From contig CAZYVD010000027.1 in assembly GCA_964651045.1 (NCBI GenBank), forward strand, positions 1 to 32,756: 32,756 bases of DNA. Direction: 5' to 3'. The notes under the pieces are model-generated. The model did not search any database and was not told the origin of the DNA. It worked only from the letters and a program-made list of their open reading frames with translations. Shown in pieces: positions 8,019 through 15,261 of the stretch; position 1 is the first letter of the stretch; each line of letters starts with the position of its first letter. Source of the DNA: CAZYVD01 sp964651045. Lineage in GTDB: Bacteria > Zhuqueibacterota > QNDG01 > DSAB01. The position numbers and the translations under genes were made by a program.

Positions 8019-8525
8019 TTGGAAAAAATAAATCATAATGAATTGGAACTAAAAGAGAGAGTCGTTCACATTAATCGTGTTGCCAAGGTAATCAAGGGTG
8101 GAAGAAGGTTTAGTTTTAATGCCATTGTTGTCGTTGGTGACGGGAATGGCCATGTAGGTGTAGGTTTGGGCAAGGCACGTGAATTGACAAATGCCATTGC
8201 AAAGGGTTCTGAGGATGCAAAAAAGAACATTATTAAGATTCCAATGATTCAGGGGACAATACCTCATTCTGTTATTGGAAAATTTGGTGCAGGAAGGGTT
8301 CTGCTTAAGCCAGCATCCCCAGGTACAGGAGTCATAGCAGGAGGAGCAGTTCGTGCCGTTGTTGAGTCTGCCGGTATAAAAGACATTCTGACAAAATCAC
8401 TGGGTTCTGCAAATCCCCATAATGTGGTAAAGGCCACAATGGAGGGGTTAAAGGAGTTGAGAGATGCAGTAATGGTTGCTCGGGAAAGAGATAAGAGTGT
8501 TAAGGAATTGTTTAATATAGATTGA
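8019..8525 (+). CDS. rpsE: 30S ribosomal protein S5
   Basis: S5 lines the mRNA entry channel and affects decoding accuracy. Diagnostic blocks are ERVVHINRVAKVIKGGRRF, VVGDGNGHVGVGLGKARE and VRAVVESAGIKDILTKSLGS. It has 168 residues. The start is TTG at 8019, six bases after ACGGAG (8007-8012). Confidence 0.97.
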   Translation: MEKINHNELELKERVVHINRVAKVIKGGRRFSFNAIVVVGDGNGHVGVGLGKARELTNAIAKGSEDAKKNIIKIPMIQGTIPHSVIGKFGAGRVLLKPASPGTGVIAGGAVRAVVESAGIKDILTKSLGSANPHNVVKATMEGLKELRDAVMVARERDKSVKELFNID

Positions 8526-8548
8526 ATATCATCTAAGGAAGCATGGAT

Positions 8549-8734
8549 ATGGGAAAATTGAAGATTACACTTATTAGGAGTGCGATTCGCCGTAAACACG
8601 ATCAAAAAAAGACAATTGTGGCTCTTGGGCTTCATAGATTAAACCAGAGTGTTGTTCATGAGGATCGGCCGCAGATAAGAGGAATGATAAATAAAGTATC
8701 GCATCTTTTAAAGGTGGAAGAGTTGAAAAAATAA
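8549..8734 (+). CDS. rpmD: 50S ribosomal protein L30
   Basis: L30 is a small protein of the 50S subunit. The 61-residue sequence MGKLKITLIRSAIRRKHDQK, then LGLHRLNQSVVHEDRPQIRGMINKV with one break, matches the family. ATG at 8543 and ATG at 8549 are in frame. 8549 is chosen because the AAGGA at 8535-8539 is nine bases away (only three from 8543) and because the family starts M-x-KLKITL. Confidence 0.9.
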   Translation: MGKLKITLIRSAIRRKHDQKKTIVALGLHRLNQSVVHEDRPQIRGMINKVSHLLKVEELKK

Positions 8735-8759
8735 CAAATTATCATGGGTCAATAGAATT

Positions 8760-9197
8760 ATGGATTTAGGAAGTCTAAAATATGCAGAGGGAGCAAAGAA
8801 GTCAAGAAAGAGAGTAGGAAGAGGAACTGGTTCAGGACACGGCAAGACATCATGCCGGGGGATGAAGGGCCAGAAATCGAGAAGTGGGGCAAAGTCCAGA
8901 TCTTGGTTTGAGGGGGGCCAGATGCCTCTTCAGCGGAGAGTACCAAAGAGAGGATTTACGAATATCTTTCGAAAGGAGTACCAGGTTGTAAATGTTGGAG
9001 ATCTGGATCGATTAAAGAAGAGCAAGATTACACCCGAGGTTATGCTGGAGTCGCGGTTGATAAGGAAAAAGGGAATGCCAGTCAAGGTGCTTGGTGATGG
9101 CGATGTAAAAAAATCTCTCGAGGTACATGCACATGCATTCAGCAGGAGTGCAGAAGAAAAACTTGAAAAGGCAGGTGGAAAGGTAATCAAATTATGA
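8760..9197 (+). CDS. rplO: 50S ribosomal protein L15
   Basis: L15 is a late-assembly 50S protein with a glycine-rich extended N-terminus. Here it reads RKRVGRGTGSGHGKTSCRG then GQKSRSG (about residues 16-42). It has 145 residues. No clear ribosome site precedes the ATG, unusual in this cluster. The TGA stop overlaps the ATG of secY by four bases (ATGA at 9194-9197). Confidence 0.96.
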   Translation: MDLGSLKYAEGAKKSRKRVGRGTGSGHGKTSCRGMKGQKSRSGAKSRSWFEGGQMPLQRRVPKRGFTNIFRKEYQVVNVGDLDRLKKSKITPEVMLESRLIRKKGMPVKVLGDGDVKKSLEVHAHAFSRSAEEKLEKAGGKVIKL

Positions 9198-10522
9198 TTA
9201 AGAGTTTCCAGAGTATTTTCAAGATTCCTGATTTAAAAAATCGTGTACTCTTTACACTTGGCATACTTGTTCTTTATAGAATAGGATGCCATATTCCAAT
9301 GCCAGGTATCAATGCAACGGCACTGGCAGAGTTTTTCAACCAGAGCAGGAACACGCTGTTTGGACTCTATGATATTTTTGCAGGGGGCGCATTTAGAAAG
9401 GCAGCAATCTTCGGTCTTGGAATAATGCCTTACATCTCGGCATCGATAATGATCCAGCTATTGGGTGCAGTTGTTCCATATTTTCAGAGGCTTCAGAAAG
9501 AGGGTGAGGAAGGAAGGAAAAAGATAAATCAGATAACAAGGTATGGAACAGTATTAATAGCATCTCTACAGGCATTGGGAGTGAGTCTATTTTTAGAAAA
9601 TCTTACAGGCCCTCAGTCTGGGATTCAGGCTGTAGTAAATCCGGGAATGGGTTTCAGGTTTCTTGTAATGGTAACTCTTTGTACTGGTACAATTTTAATA
9701 ATGTGGATGGGTGAACAGATCACAGAACGGGGGATAGGAAATGGAATATCCTTGATCATATTCATCGGAATAATAGCACGTTTTCCAAATGCACTGATGG
9801 ACGAATTCCAGCAGTTGATTGGGGGTAACAGGGCTATTATTACTGAGCTTTTCATTTTTGGCATTCTTCTTCTTATTATAGCAGCAGTAGTGCTGATCAC
9901 AGAGGGTACAAGAAAGATTCCGGTTCAGTATGCAAAGAGAGTAATAGGAAGAAAGGTCTACGGAGGCCAGTCCACATATATTCCGATAAGGGTGTCGGGT
10001 TTTGGAGTGATGGCCATAATCTTTGCACAGGCAATGATGTTTGTTCCACAAACCATAGGAACTCTGTTCAGGAATGTCGATTTTATTCAGACTCTGGTAA
10101 GTTATTTTCAGCCAACGTCTGTTCTCTACTGGTTTATATTTGGCATGCTGATTCTGTTTTTTACCTATTTTTATGCTGCAATAGCCTTTAATCCGGCAGA
10201 CGTGGCAGAAAATATGCGAAAGTATGGAGGCTTTATTCCAGGGGTCCGGCCTGGCAAGAAGACAGCCGACTACATAGATCATGTACTTTCACGAATAATG
10301 CTGCCTGCTGCAATATTTTTTGCATTGATAGCAATTTTTCCATATTTCATCACAAAATATTTGAATGTGTCTGCGACCTTTTCAGGGTTTTTCGGTGGGA
10401 CGAGTCTCTTAATTATGGTTGGAGTTGCGCTGGATACACTTCAACAGATAGAATCTCATCTTTTGATGCGTCATTATGAAGGGTTTATGAAAACAGGAAG
10501 AATCAAAGGAAGGAGATATTAA
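9194..10522 (+). CDS. secY: Protein translocase subunit SecY
   Basis: SecY is the channel of the Sec translocon in the inner membrane, working with SecE, SecG and SecA. The 442-residue product has about ten hydrophobic segments and family signatures: LYRIGCHIPMPGIN in the first segment, FGLGIMPYISASIMIQLLG in the second, GEQITERGIGNGISLIIF, and YFYAAIAFNPADVAENMRK-YGGFIPGVRPG in the cytosolic loop. Four-base overlap with rplO implies coupling, and adk follows 13 bases later. This is the usual place in the spc operon. Confidence 0.98.
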   Translation: MIKSFQSIFKIPDLKNRVLFTLGILVLYRIGCHIPMPGINATALAEFFNQSRNTLFGLYDIFAGGAFRKAAIFGLGIMPYISASIMIQLLGAVVPYFQRLQKEGEEGRKKINQITRYGTVLIASLQALGVSLFLENLTGPQSGIQAVVNPGMGFRFLVMVTLCTGTILIMWMGEQITERGIGNGISLIIFIGIIARFPNALMDEFQQLIGGNRAIITELFIFGILLLIIAAVVLITEGTRKIPVQYAKRVIGRKVYGGQSTYIPIRVSGFGVMAIIFAQAMMFVPQTIGTLFRNVDFIQTLVSYFQPTSVLYWFIFGMLILFFTYFYAAIAFNPADVAENMRKYGGFIPGVRPGKKTADYIDHVLSRIMLPAAIFFALIAIFPYFITKYLNVSATFSGFFGGTSLLIMVGVALDTLQQIESHLLMRHYEGFMKTGRIKGRRY

Positions 10523-10535
10523 TATCGTAAGGCGA

Positions 10536-11162
10536 TTGATAATTCTTGGGCCTCCCGGTGCTGGAAAGGGAACACAAGCAGAATTACTGGAGAAGAAGTT
10601 TGGGTGGATTCACATGTCGACAGGAGATATTTTAAGAGAGGAGATGAGAAAGGATAATGATTTGGGCAGAAGGGTGAGCTCATTTGTAGCGGCGGGCGAT
10701 CTTGTGCCAGATGAAGTGATGATAGATATAGTAAGAGAGAGGATAGGGGGAAAGAATTATGAACATGGATTCATTCTCGATGGGTTTCCAAGAACAGTGA
10801 TTCAGGCTAAAATGCTTGATCGTCTGATGGATTCGATGAATATAAAGATCGATAGCGTGATTTCAATAGAGGTAGACAGCAAATATATTATAGATAGGTT
10901 GTCGAAGAGATATGTGTGTGAGAGGTGTGGAACCATTTATAATAATCCAGAAGGGATAAAGATGTGCACAGAGTGTGGAGGAAGGCTGATTCGCCGTAAA
11001 GATGATGAACCAGATACTATCTCTCATCGTCTCAAGGTGTATAATGACAGTATAGCTTCGCTTGTCGATTATTATAAAGAGAGAAGTATTTTGAGGAGTA
11101 TAGATGGTGAGGCAGATATAGATGAGGTGCACAGGCGGATACTAATTGCACTCGGGGTTTGA
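10536..11162 (+). CDS. adk: Adenylate kinase
   Basis: This enzyme interconverts ATP + AMP and 2 ADP in the cytosol. The P-loop GPPGAGKGTQ is at the N-terminus, followed by MSTGDILREEM and the AMP-site DGFPRTVIQAKML. The long LID carries four zinc-ligand cysteines (CERC and CTEC). It has about 208 residues from TTG 10536. The start is uncertain: the strong AAGGAAGGAG (10505-10514) lies 21 bases upstream of that TTG, and no ATG or GTG is in frame. ATT 10518 or ATC 10524 would be non-standard starts, giving the usual few residues before the P-loop. Confidence 0.95.
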   Translation: MIILGPPGAGKGTQAELLEKKFGWIHMSTGDILREEMRKDNDLGRRVSSFVAAGDLVPDEVMIDIVRERIGGKNYEHGFILDGFPRTVIQAKMLDRLMDSMNIKIDSVISIEVDSKYIIDRLSKRYVCERCGTIYNNPEGIKMCTECGGRLIRRKDDEPDTISHRLKVYNDSIASLVDYYKERSILRSIDGEADIDEVHRRILIALGV

Positions 11163-11170
11163 GATTCTGA

Positions 11171-11944
11171 ATGATTCATATTAAGAGCAGTGAAGAAATT
11201 TTAAAGATGAGAAAGAGTGGGGAGCTGTTGGCAAGAACATTCAGACATATTGAAAGGTTTATTAGACCCGAAGTTTCAACAAAAGAGTTGAATGACGCGG
11301 CGGAGGAGTTTATCTATTCGCATGGAGGGAGACCTGCATTCAAGGGATATCGGGGGTTTCCTGCATCGATATGTACATCGATCGATTCACAGGTCGTGCA
11401 TGGAATTCCTGGCTCAAGAAGACTGCGTGAAGGGGAGATCATAAGCATAGATATTGGAGTTGAACTTGATGGCTACTTTGCTGATGCAGCAAAGACTTAT
11501 GCAATAGGAGAGATATCCGAGGAGAAGAGCAGGCTCATCGATGTGACGAGAAGGGCACTTTACAGAGGGATTAAGAAGTGTAGAGAGGGGAACAATGTCT
11601 CTGATATTTCTGTGGCGATACAGAGTTATGTCGAATCGAATAATTTCAACGTGGTCCGTGTACTCGTAGGGCACGGGATAGGATCTTCGCTTCATGAGGA
11701 TCCACAGGTGCCGAATTTTGTATCCTCTGATAGGGGTGCTAAATTGCGACGTGGTATGACGATTGCCATAGAGCCTATGGTAAATATGGGAAGTGAGAAG
11801 GTGAAGTTTTTAGATGATGGATGGACAGTTGAGACTTCGGATGGCTTGCCATCTGCACATTTTGAGCACACGGTTCTCATAACCGAGGGGAAGCCGGAAA
11901 TATTAACAAGAGAAAATAGTGAATTGGAGAAAAATCATGGCTAA
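11171..11944 (+). CDS. map: Type I methionine aminopeptidase
   Basis: This metalloprotease removes the initiator methionine from nascent proteins. The 257-residue sequence has the expected ligands in order: two aspartates in SIDIGVELDGYFADAAKTY, the histidine of VGHGIGSSLHEDPQVPN, the glutamate of AIEPMV, and the glutamate of HFEHTVLIT. It ends by overlapping infA by eight bases. adk-map-infA is a classical order in the spc-alpha region. Confidence 0.98.
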   Translation: MIHIKSSEEILKMRKSGELLARTFRHIERFIRPEVSTKELNDAAEEFIYSHGGRPAFKGYRGFPASICTSIDSQVVHGIPGSRRLREGEIISIDIGVELDGYFADAAKTYAIGEISEEKSRLIDVTRRALYRGIKKCREGNNVSDISVAIQSYVESNNFNVVRVLVGHGIGSSLHEDPQVPNFVSSDRGAKLRRGMTIAIEPMVNMGSEKVKFLDDGWTVETSDGLPSAHFEHTVLITEGKPEILTRENSELEKNHG

Positions 11945-12155
11945 GGAACCACCCATAAAGGTTGATGGTAAAATTCTGGAAACGCTGCCGAATGCAACTT
12001 TTAGGGTTGAACTTGAAAATGGTCATAAAGTCATAGCACACGTATCAGGTAAAATGAGGATGCATTTTATAAAGATCTTACCCGGCGACAAGGTCAAAAT
12101 AGAACTATCTCCTTATGATCTGAACAGGGGAAGGATCATATACCGATATAAATAG
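11937..12155 (+). CDS. infA: Translation initiation factor IF-1
   Basis: IF-1 is a 72-residue OB-fold protein that binds the 30S A site during initiation. The product MAKEPPIKVDGKILETLPNA, then FRVELENGHKVIAHVSGKMR, is diagnostic, as is the ending GDKVKIELSPYDLNRGRIIY. The in-frame TTG at 11919 is rejected: ATG 11937 fits the family and has GGAG at 11926-11929. It starts inside the end of map. Confidence 0.98.
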   Translation: MAKEPPIKVDGKILETLPNATFRVELENGHKVIAHVSGKMRMHFIKILPGDKVKIELSPYDLNRGRIIYRYK

Positions 12156-12168
12156 GAGATTTTGAATA

Positions 12169-12282
12169 ATGAAGGTCAGATCGTCTGTAAAAAAGATATG
12201 CAATAGATGTAAAATCATTAGAAGGCGTGGAGTAGTAAGGGTAATATGCAGAAATCCGCGTCATAAACAGAGACAGGGCTGA
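12169..12282 (+). CDS. rpmJ: 50S ribosomal protein L36, zinc-binding
   Basis: This 37-codon gene reads MKVRSSVKKICNRCKIIRRR, then GVVRVICRNPRHKQRQG and a TGA. It is the zinc-binding form of L36, with ligands C11, C14, C27 and H32. AGGAG at 12154-12158 provides the ribosome site. It lies between infA and rpsM, the standard position. L36 is the last, smallest protein of the 50S subunit. Confidence 0.98.
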   Translation: MKVRSSVKKICNRCKIIRRRGVVRVICRNPRHKQRQG

Positions 12283-12311
12283 TCACAATAAAAAATTAAG
12301 AAAGGAGAAAA

Positions 12312-12686
12312 ATGGCTCGTATTGCAGGTGTTGATCTGCCAAAAGAAAAGAGAATAGAAGCGGCATTGACATATATTTATGGTATTGGTTTTACCAGCTC
12401 AAGAAAGATATTGGAGGAAGCCGAGGTCGATCCTAACATTCGTGTTAAGGATTTAACAGATGCAGATACTGCAAAGATACGGTCTATAATAGATGAGAAG
12501 TATACTGTGGAAGGAGCCTTGCGAACCGAGGTTACGATGAACATCAAGAGGCTGATGGAGATTGGTTGTTATCGTGGGCTACGCCATAAGAAGGGATTGC
12601 CTGTTAGAGGACAGAGAACAAGAACGAATGCCCGTACAAGAAAAGGCAGAAAGAAGACCGTAGCAGGAAAGAGGAAGAAGAAATAA
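12312..12686 (+). CDS. rpsM: 30S ribosomal protein S13
   Basis: S13 sits at the top of the 30S head and contacts the 50S subunit and the P-site tRNA. The start MARIAGVDLPKEKRIEAALT, the helix-hairpin-helix YGIGFTSSRKIL and the C-terminal RGLRHKKGLPVRGQRTRTNA are diagnostic. It has 124 residues, an AAAGGAG site just upstream and a very basic tail (GRKKTVAGKRKKK). Confidence 0.98.
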   Translation: MARIAGVDLPKEKRIEAALTYIYGIGFTSSRKILEEAEVDPNIRVKDLTDADTAKIRSIIDEKYTVEGALRTEVTMNIKRLMEIGCYRGLRHKKGLPVRGQRTRTNARTRKGRKKTVAGKRKKK

Positions 12687-12707
12687 GAAAAGAGATGGAG
12701 GAATATT

Positions 12708-13097
12708 TTGGCAGCTCCAAAGAGAAAACGTAAAAAGAAGAAAGAAAAAGTCGAAGCTGAGGGGCAGGCTCACATAAAGGCAACTTTTAATAATACCATA
12801 GTAACACTGACAGATAATTATGGAAATGTTATATCCTGGGCTTCGGCAGGGTTGATGGGGTTCAAGGGAGCACGAAAAAACACTCCCTTTGCAGCACAGC
12901 TGGCTGCTCAGGCAGCGGCTAAAGAGGCTATGGACTTGGGATTGAAGAGAATAAGCATCATGGTTAAAGGGCCAGGCACTGGTCGAGAGGCGGCCATAAG
13001 ATCTTTGCAGGCTGCAGGACTGGAGGTAATAGCTATCAAAGATGTCACTCCAATACCGCATAACGGCTGCAGGCCGCCAAAGAAGAGAAGAGTATAG
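12708..13097 (+). CDS. rpsK: 30S ribosomal protein S11
   Basis: S11 lies on the 30S platform near the E site and the anti-SD region. It has a basic N-terminus (APKRKRKKKKEK), then HIKATFNNTIVTLTD, GFKGARKNTPFAAQLAA and the end DVTPIPHNGCRPPKKRRV. It has 129 residues. The start is a TTG at 12708, supported by ATGGAGGA at 12695-12702. Confidence 0.97.
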   Translation: MAAPKRKRKKKKEKVEAEGQAHIKATFNNTIVTLTDNYGNVISWASAGLMGFKGARKNTPFAAQLAAQAAAKEAMDLGLKRISIMVKGPGTGREAAIRSLQAAGLEVIAIKDVTPIPHNGCRPPKKRRV

Positions 13098-13121
13098 AAA
13101 AGCAAATATTGAGGAATTTAT

Positions 13122-13754
13122 ATGGCAAGATATAGAGGAGCAGTTTGTAAATTGTGCAGGAGAGAGGGTGAGAAACTCTTTCTAAAGGGTGATAGGTGTT
13201 TAACTGCAAAGTGTGCTATTGAGAAGAAGGGGTATGCACCTGGTCAGCATGGTAAACTGCGCAGGGTGAGAAAACTCTCAGATTATGGAGTCCAGCTGAG
13301 AGAGAAACAGAAGATCAAGCGCTACTATGGACTGCTTGAATTACAATTCAGGAATACATTTGAGAAGGCAAATAGAAAAGAGGGAATCACGGGCGAAAAC
13401 ATGATCAAGATGCTTGAGAGCCGGCTTGATAATGTTGTATATCGGCTCGGATTTGCACCTTCACGCAATGCAGCAAGGCAACTGGTCAGGCACCGCCATT
13501 TCAAGGTCAATGATAGAGTTGTTGACATTCCATCATATCAATTAAAGCCTGGAGATGTAATACAGGTGAGAGAGAAGAGTAGAAAGCTGGATATTATCCA
13601 TAATTCGATGCGAAAGATAAAAGAAGGCAGTCAGCTTCCATGGTTGAGTTTGAATAAGGCTGATCTCAAAGGTGAATATCTTGAAGTTCCAAATCGGGCC
13701 GACATTCCGGTTCGATTTAATGAGAGCCTGGTAGTGGAGCTTTATTCAAAATAG
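13122..13754 (+). CDS. rpsD: 30S ribosomal protein S4, zinc-binding
   Basis: S4 is a primary 16S rRNA assembly protein with an S4 RNA-binding domain (LESRLDNVVYRLGFAPSRNA, RQLVRHRHFKVN). The N-terminus has four spaced cysteines (C9, C12, C26, C31 in CKLC and DRCLTAKC), the zinc-binding version. It has 210 residues. In E. coli S4 represses the alpha operon; whether it does here is unknown. Confidence 0.97.
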   Translation: MARYRGAVCKLCRREGEKLFLKGDRCLTAKCAIEKKGYAPGQHGKLRRVRKLSDYGVQLREKQKIKRYYGLLELQFRNTFEKANRKEGITGENMIKMLESRLDNVVYRLGFAPSRNAARQLVRHRHFKVNDRVVDIPSYQLKPGDVIQVREKSRKLDIIHNSMRKIKEGSQLPWLSLNKADLKGEYLEVPNRADIPVRFNESLVVELYSK

Positions 13755-13784
13755 TAAACATAGATATTTTTGGGGATGATCTAT

Positions 13785-14777
13785 ATGAATCGTATAAAAT
13801 TACAAATGCCTGAGAGACTCGAAAGAGACGACTCAACATATACAGACACCTATGGAAAGTTCTTTCTGCAGCCTCTCGAGAGAGGTTTTGGTGTTACGCT
13901 TGGCAACGCCTTTCGTCGTGTTCTTCTTTCCTCACTTCACGGGGCGGCAATAACACAGGTCAGGATTGATGGAGTATTACATGAGTTCACGACAATCAAG
14001 GGAGTTGTGGAGGATGTATCAGAGATAATCTTAAATCTGAAACAGGTCAAGATAAAGCTGATAGATAAGCGTCCTGAAAAGGTGACCCTGAGTTTTAAGG
14101 GAAAGGGAGAGTTTAAGGCAGGAGACATTCAAAAAGACCGTATAGATTTTGAGATTCTCAATCCTGATCACCATATTGCGACCTTGAATGAAGATGCTGA
14201 CTTCAGCATTGAACTAAAGATTGGGCGTGGTAGAGGATATGTTCCGGCAGAGGAGAATAAACTGCCCGATCAGCCGATCGGAACAATTCCAATCGATGCT
14301 ATTTTCAATCCGATCATAAAGGTAAACTATTCTGTCGAACATACACGTGTTGGACATAGAACAGATTATGAAAAGCTGATACTTGAGGTGGAGACTGATG
14401 GCAGCGTTACACCTGATGATGCTCTTACATATGCGGGAAAGATTCTGAAAGACCATATAGAACTTTTCATCAGTTTTGATGTCAAACCCGAAGAAGAAGA
14501 GGAAGAAGAAGAGGCACAGATTGATGAGGAGATTTTAAGAATAAGAAAATTACTGAAAATGAGTGTGGACGAACTGGAGTTGTCGGTCCGCTCTCACAAT
14601 TGTCTGAAAGCAGCCAAGATCCAGTTTATCAGCGATCTTGTTAAGAGAGATGAACAGGAGATGTTAAAGTTTCGAAATTTCGGACGAAAGTCTCTTCAGG
14701 AACTTTCAAAGATTTTAGAAGAGAAGGGGCTTCACTTTGGAATGGATGTAAATAAATATCTTAAAGAGGATTCATAG
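13785..14777 (+). CDS. rpoA: RNA polymerase alpha subunit
   Basis: Alpha dimerises to nucleate RNA polymerase, and its C-terminal domain binds UP elements and activators. The N-terminal domain shows GFGVTLGNAFRRVLLSSLHG, and the C-terminal domain has LELSVRSHNCLKAAKI and KFRNFGRKSLQEL. The linker between them is strongly acidic, with an unbroken run of eight glutamates (about residues 236-243). ATG 13785 follows TGGGGA (13771-13776) and gives 330 residues; in-frame upstream starts at 13770 and 13776 overlap that ribosome site. Confidence 0.97.
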   Translation: MNRIKLQMPERLERDDSTYTDTYGKFFLQPLERGFGVTLGNAFRRVLLSSLHGAAITQVRIDGVLHEFTTIKGVVEDVSEIILNLKQVKIKLIDKRPEKVTLSFKGKGEFKAGDIQKDRIDFEILNPDHHIATLNEDADFSIELKIGRGRGYVPAEENKLPDQPIGTIPIDAIFNPIIKVNYSVEHTRVGHRTDYEKLILEVETDGSVTPDDALTYAGKILKDHIELFISFDVKPEEEEEEEEAQIDEEILRIRKLLKMSVDELELSVRSHNCLKAAKIQFISDLVKRDEQEMLKFRNFGRKSLQELSKILEEKGLHFGMDVNKYLKEDS

Positions 14778-14812
14778 TATAAAAATTAGTATATACTAGG
14801 AGTGATCGATTA

Positions 14813-15244
14813 ATGAGACACCGGAAGTCCGTACGAAAATTGAATAGAACTGCCGCACACAGAAGAGCTACATTGCGGAGTCTGTCCAAGGCACTGTTCG
14901 AGAAGAAACATATAAGAACAACAGTGGCAAAGGCCAAAGAGGCACGTCGATTTTCAGAGAGATTGATAACACTGGCAAAAAAAGGAACTCTTCATGCAAG
15001 GCGTCTGGCGATGGCCCGACTTAATGATAAAGGAGTTGTGAATATACTCTTTGATGAGATTGGTCCTCAGTATGCCGATAGGAATGGCGGATATACAAGA
15101 ATTGTAAAACTTGGGCAGAGACCGGGAGATGGTGCCCACATGGCAATTCTCGAGCTTGTTGGCTATGATGTGGCCTCGAAGAAAAAGAAAGAAAAGGAAA
15201 AAAAGGAAGAAGAGAAGAGTTCCAAAAAGAAAAAGGAGAAGTAA
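14813..15244 (+). CDS. rplQ: 50S ribosomal protein L17
   Basis: L17 is a 50S protein near the tunnel exit. The block MRHRKSVRKLNRTAAHRRA, then LRSLSKALFEKKHIRTTVAK, identifies it, and GGYTRIVKLGQRPGDGAHMA is the conserved C-terminal part. The end is extended by about 25 residues made almost wholly of lysine and glutamate. It is the last gene of the ribosomal run, and a terminator follows 31 bases later. Confidence 0.97.
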   Translation: MRHRKSVRKLNRTAAHRRATLRSLSKALFEKKHIRTTVAKAKEARRFSERLITLAKKGTLHARRLAMARLNDKGVVNILFDEIGPQYADRNGGYTRIVKLGQRPGDGAHMAILELVGYDVASKKKKEKEKKEEEKSSKKKKEK

Positions 15245-15261
15245 GAGTAGATCAGTTGAAA

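Noticed and set aside
796..9900. Many open frames of 60-195 codons antisense to the ribosomal genes
   Set aside because: They overlap highly conserved genes, have no ribosome sites in place, show no recognisable families, and have biased residue composition typical of complementary frames.
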